A stretch of DNA of 64,000 bases from an uncultured Alphaproteobacteria bacterium. GTDB lineage: Bacteria; Pseudomonadota; Alphaproteobacteria; HIMB59; GCA-002718135. Numbering within the stretch: the first letter of the stretch is position 1; each line of letters opens with the position of its first letter. A program made the translations under genes and the position numbers. The stretch is taken from contig CACILT010000002.1 in assembly GCA_902587565.1 (NCBI GenBank), forward strand, positions 1 to 64,000, in the 5' to 3' direction. The notes under the pieces are model-generated. The model worked only from the letters and a program-made list of their open reading frames with translations, did not search any database and was not told the origin of the DNA. Below are positions 58,928-64,000 of the stretch, one piece after another.

Positions 58928-59662
58928 AATACTATAAATCAAAAATTCTTTATTTCCTTTTGGTCCAGTTATTGGACTTTCGACTAAACCTACAACTTCA
59001 GCCTTAATTGTTTTTTTAAACCAATTCAATATATCATTACATACTTGTTGATGAATAAATGGATCTTTCACAATACCTTTTTTCAAATTTATTTTATTAG
59101 TTTCAAATTGTGGCTTAATTAGTGAAATAATCTCAGCTTTACCTGATAAAAGCTTCAGGCTAGGTTCTATAACCTTTGTTAGACTAATGAAACTAACATC
59201 ACAGACTACTAAATTAATTTTTTCATGAATTATTGAGTTATCTAAATATTTAGCATTAAAATTTTCTATGCTAATAATTTTTTTTTCTTTTTTTAATTTT
59301 TCATGAAGTTGATTTGTACCAACATCAATAGCATATATTTTTTTAGCGTTTTTTTTTAAAAGAACTTCTGTGAATCCACCAGTTGATGAACCGATATCTA
59401 GACAAATTTTATTTTCAATATCAATCTTAAAATGATCAATCGCTTTAAGTAATTTGAATGCACCTCTTGATACCCATGGAGGATGTAGTTGTTTAATTTT
59501 TATTTTTGAGTTTTCATTAAAACTGTTACCACTTTTGGTAATAATTTTATCGTTTACATAAACTTGACCGGCCATAATCATAGATTGGGCCTTTGATTTA
59601 GTATCAGCTAAGTTTCTATCCATTAAAAGCTGATCAAGTCTTATTTTTAGATTTTTACTCAA
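58913..59662 (-). CDS. tlyA: TlyA family rRNA (cytidine-2'-O)-methyltransferase
   Basis: 249 residues. S4 RNA-binding domain at the start ([20 protein letters not shown], about 7-26) and an FtsJ-like methyltransferase domain with [17 protein letters not shown] (about 89-105), DVGTNQLH and [10 protein letters not shown]. Relatives methylate cytidines in 16S and 23S rRNA; some are also haemolysins. It follows xseB by 8 bp. Confidence 0.9.
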   Translation of the reverse strand: MSKNLKIRLDQLLMDRNLADTKSKAQSMIMAGQVYVNDKIITKSGNSFNENSKIKIKQLHPPWVSRGAFKLLKAIDHFKIDIENKICLDIGSSTGGFTEVLLKKNAKKIYAIDVGTNQLHEKLKKEKKIISIENFNAKYLDNSIIHEKINLVVCDVSFISLTKVIEPSLKLLSGKAEIISLIKPQFETNKINLKKGIVKDPFIHQQVCNDILNWFKKTIKAEVVGLVESPITGPKGNKEFLIYSILKKS

Positions 59663-59670
59663 ATTGAAAA

Positions 59671-59889
59671 TTACTTAAAATCTTCTTTTGTAACTTTATT
59701 GTTTTCTTGCTTAATTTTTTTAATTTGGCTTTCAATACTTTTTAATTTTTCCTCACATGCTTTTTTTAAATTCATTCCTTCTTCGTAAAGTTTTACAGAT
59801 TCTTCTAAATCTACTTCACCATTTTCTAGTTTCTCTACAATAGACTCAAGTTTTTTTAAATTATTTTCAAAATTATTATCTTTATTCAT
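59671..59889 (-). CDS. xseB: Exodeoxyribonuclease VII small subunit
   Basis: 72 residues. FENNLKKLESIVEKLENGEV and VDLEESVKLYEEGMNLKKAC are the XseB signature; helical and acidic. With XseA it degrades single-stranded DNA from both ends. Overlaps the next upstream gene by 8 bp. Confidence 0.93.
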   Translation of the reverse strand: MNKDNNFENNLKKLESIVEKLENGEVDLEESVKLYEEGMNLKKACEEKLKSIESQIKKIKQENNKVTKEDFK

Positions 59890-60175
59890 TAGATGTATCT
59901 ATTTTTGTAATATTTGATGTTTCTATATCATATATTAAAGCATAAACCTTATCATTACTTTTTATTGTAAACAAAATCCGATTATTATCAATCATATCTA
60001 TATCTGTAATTTTGTGCCCTTTTTCTAAATTTAAATTATATTCAATTAAATTTGTATCTAAATTACTTTGTTTTTTTGTTGTTTTTATATACAAGCCATA
60101 AACTAGAGCTAAAAAACAAATAACAATTAATATACCTAAAAATATTACAATAAATTTAAGAATTTTTTGAGACAT
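59882..60175 (-). CDS. Small single-pass membrane protein (DUF6476-like position)
   Basis: 97 residues. A membrane helix at about 7-29 (FIVIFLGILIVICFLALVYG), then a periplasmic region ending KIDTSNE with no known motif. Alphaproteobacterial genes of this size beside rluD are annotated as DUF6476; I infer membership from context, not from a motif. TATAGA (60189-60184, minus strand) lies 8 nt before its ATG, implying a leaderless mRNA. Its start codon overlaps that of rluD. Confidence 0.65.
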   Translation of the reverse strand: MSQKILKFIVIFLGILIVICFLALVYGLYIKTTKKQSNLDTNLIEYNLNLEKGHKITDIDMIDNNRILFTIKSNDKVYALIYDIETSNITKIDTSNE

Positions 60176-61145
60176 GAACGAATTCTATAATCTTAAATTA
60201 ACTATAAATAAACAATTAAGTTCACAAAGATTAGATAAAGTGCTCGTTTCAAAATTGGAAGGATATTCAAGAACACAAATTAAAACTTTAATATTAAATG
60301 GCAATGTATGTCTTGATGAAAAGGAAATAAAAGATCCATCTTACATCACTAAAGAAAATGAAAATTACTTTATAAATATTATCTTGAAACAAGAAACAAA
60401 ACATTCAGCTGAAAATATAGACTTAAACATTATTTTTGAAGATGAGGATTTAATTGTTATAAATAAACCACCAAATTTAGTAATGCATCCAGCACCTGGA
60501 AATGAAAGCGGCACTCTTGTGAATGCTCTTATGCATTACACGAATAATCAGCTAAGTAATTTAGATGATAATGCTAGACCAGGAATAGTCCATCGTTTAG
60601 ATAAGGATACAAGTGGAATTCTTGTTGTTGCAAAAAATAATAATGTTCATATTAACTTAGCCGAACAATTTAAAGAACACACGATATCTCGTAGATATAA
60701 AGCAATAGTTTGGGGGACTCCTGATAATCAATCAATTGAAGGGTACATAGAGAGAAATAGAAAAAATAGAAAAAAAATGAGTTTAAATAATAAGGGTTTT
60801 GGAAAATATTCTAAAACCGATATTAAATTAGAAAAAACATTTGGTATTGCTAGTTTAGTTGACTGCCATTTACATACTGGAAGAACACATCAAATTAGAC
60901 TTCATTTAACTTCTAAAAATTCTCCTATAATTGGTGATAAGATTTATGGAAAAAGTAAAATTAATCAATTTGGAAAAGATAAAAATACATTTAATAAATT
61001 TATGATTTTAAAAAATTTTGAAAGACAAGCATTACATGCATATCATCTAGGTTTTGATCATCCTTCATCAAAAAAAAGGATGGATTTTGATATTGAAATT
61101 CCTGAAGATTTTAAGAATTTAATAGAATTATTGCTTAAATATTAA
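60174..61145 (+). CDS. rluD: 23S rRNA pseudouridine synthase RluD
   Basis: 323 residues. S4 domain near SSQRLDKVLVSKLEGYSRTQ (about 16-35), catalytic PGIVHRLDKDTSGILVVAK with Asp143, and HTGRTHQIRLHL (about 238-249). RluD modifies helix 69 (positions 1911/1915/1917 in E. coli). The ATG at 60174 is needed for a complete S4 domain; no other start is near. It overlaps the start codon of the membrane-protein gene. Second RluA-family enzyme beside the one at 11631. Confidence 0.93.
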   Translation: MNEFYNLKLTINKQLSSQRLDKVLVSKLEGYSRTQIKTLILNGNVCLDEKEIKDPSYITKENENYFINIILKQETKHSAENIDLNIIFEDEDLIVINKPPNLVMHPAPGNESGTLVNALMHYTNNQLSNLDDNARPGIVHRLDKDTSGILVVAKNNNVHINLAEQFKEHTISRRYKAIVWGTPDNQSIEGYIERNRKNRKKMSLNNKGFGKYSKTDIKLEKTFGIASLVDCHLHTGRTHQIRLHLTSKNSPIIGDKIYGKSKINQFGKDKNTFNKFMILKNFERQALHAYHLGFDHPSSKKRMDFDIEIPEDFKNLIELLLKY

Positions 61146-61175
61146 ATTATATTTTATTTGTGATATAGGCGTATT

Positions 61176-64000
<2,825 letters not shown>

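Overview
The window is AT-rich, gene-dense chromosomal DNA from a streamlined alphaproteobacterium, most likely marine and SAR11-like or from another low-GC free-living lineage. Three things point there: gene orders typical of Alphaproteobacteria (tRNA-Tyr/tRNA-Gly/tuf/tRNA-Trp/secE; secY-adk-rpsM; pdxH with fabI-aroC; hisZ-purA beside rpoH), a plant/alphaproteobacterial-type GshA, and extreme compaction. I see no rRNA genes, insertion sequences, prophage or CRISPR arrays. The exact clade cannot be fixed from sequence reading alone.

Layout. 1-4198 (minus strand): an amidinotransferase followed by Asp/Glu-racemase-family, threonine-dehydratase-like and ornithine-cyclodeaminase-like genes (relatives of the hydroxyectoine genes eutA, eutB and eutC) and a cut-off PLP enzyme. 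A succinate-semialdehyde dehydrogenase diverges from it. 5690-10939: ROK sugar kinase, BioY, glutathione synthesis (gshA, gshB), and the Mg transporter gene mgtE placed 6 nt behind tRNA-Leu. 10998-12915: lipB, a pseudouridine synthase and crcB.

12921-41784 is the translation/transcription superoperon, read on the minus strand: tRNA-Tyr, tRNA-Gly, tuf, tRNA-Trp, secE, nusG, rplKAJL, rpoBC, rpsLG, fusA, and the S10, spc and alpha operons. It carries an L10-type leader, a 14-bp hairpin between rplL and rpoB, and no rpmD.

41955-51542: rlmB, tRNA-Thr and a formate dehydrogenase island. The island has a catalytic subunit, a fused NuoE-NuoF-type diaphorase subunit, a 40-residue lipoprotein, a TusA-like protein, moeA, mobB, a tungstate-type permease lacking its ABC partners, fdhD and mobA. 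Together these suggest a soluble NAD-linked Mo/W formate dehydrogenase with its cofactor-maturation set. 51594-55295: an anion-export cluster (YeiH family, TauE/SafE family, an unknown membrane protein, a TIGR02186-type protein, a universal stress protein).

55300-64000: housekeeping genes (pyrE, a nucleotidyltransferase, pdxH, fabI, aroC, tlyA, xseB, a small membrane protein, rluD, rpoH, purA, and hisZ cut by the window edge). All six convergent protein-gene pairs in the window overlap at their 3' ends, by exactly 4 or 15 bp, and one divergent pair shares a CATG start-codon overlap. The best candidates for undescribed biology are the amidinotransferase/EutABC-like cluster and the formate dehydrogenase/tungsten island with its orphan permease and lipoprotein.
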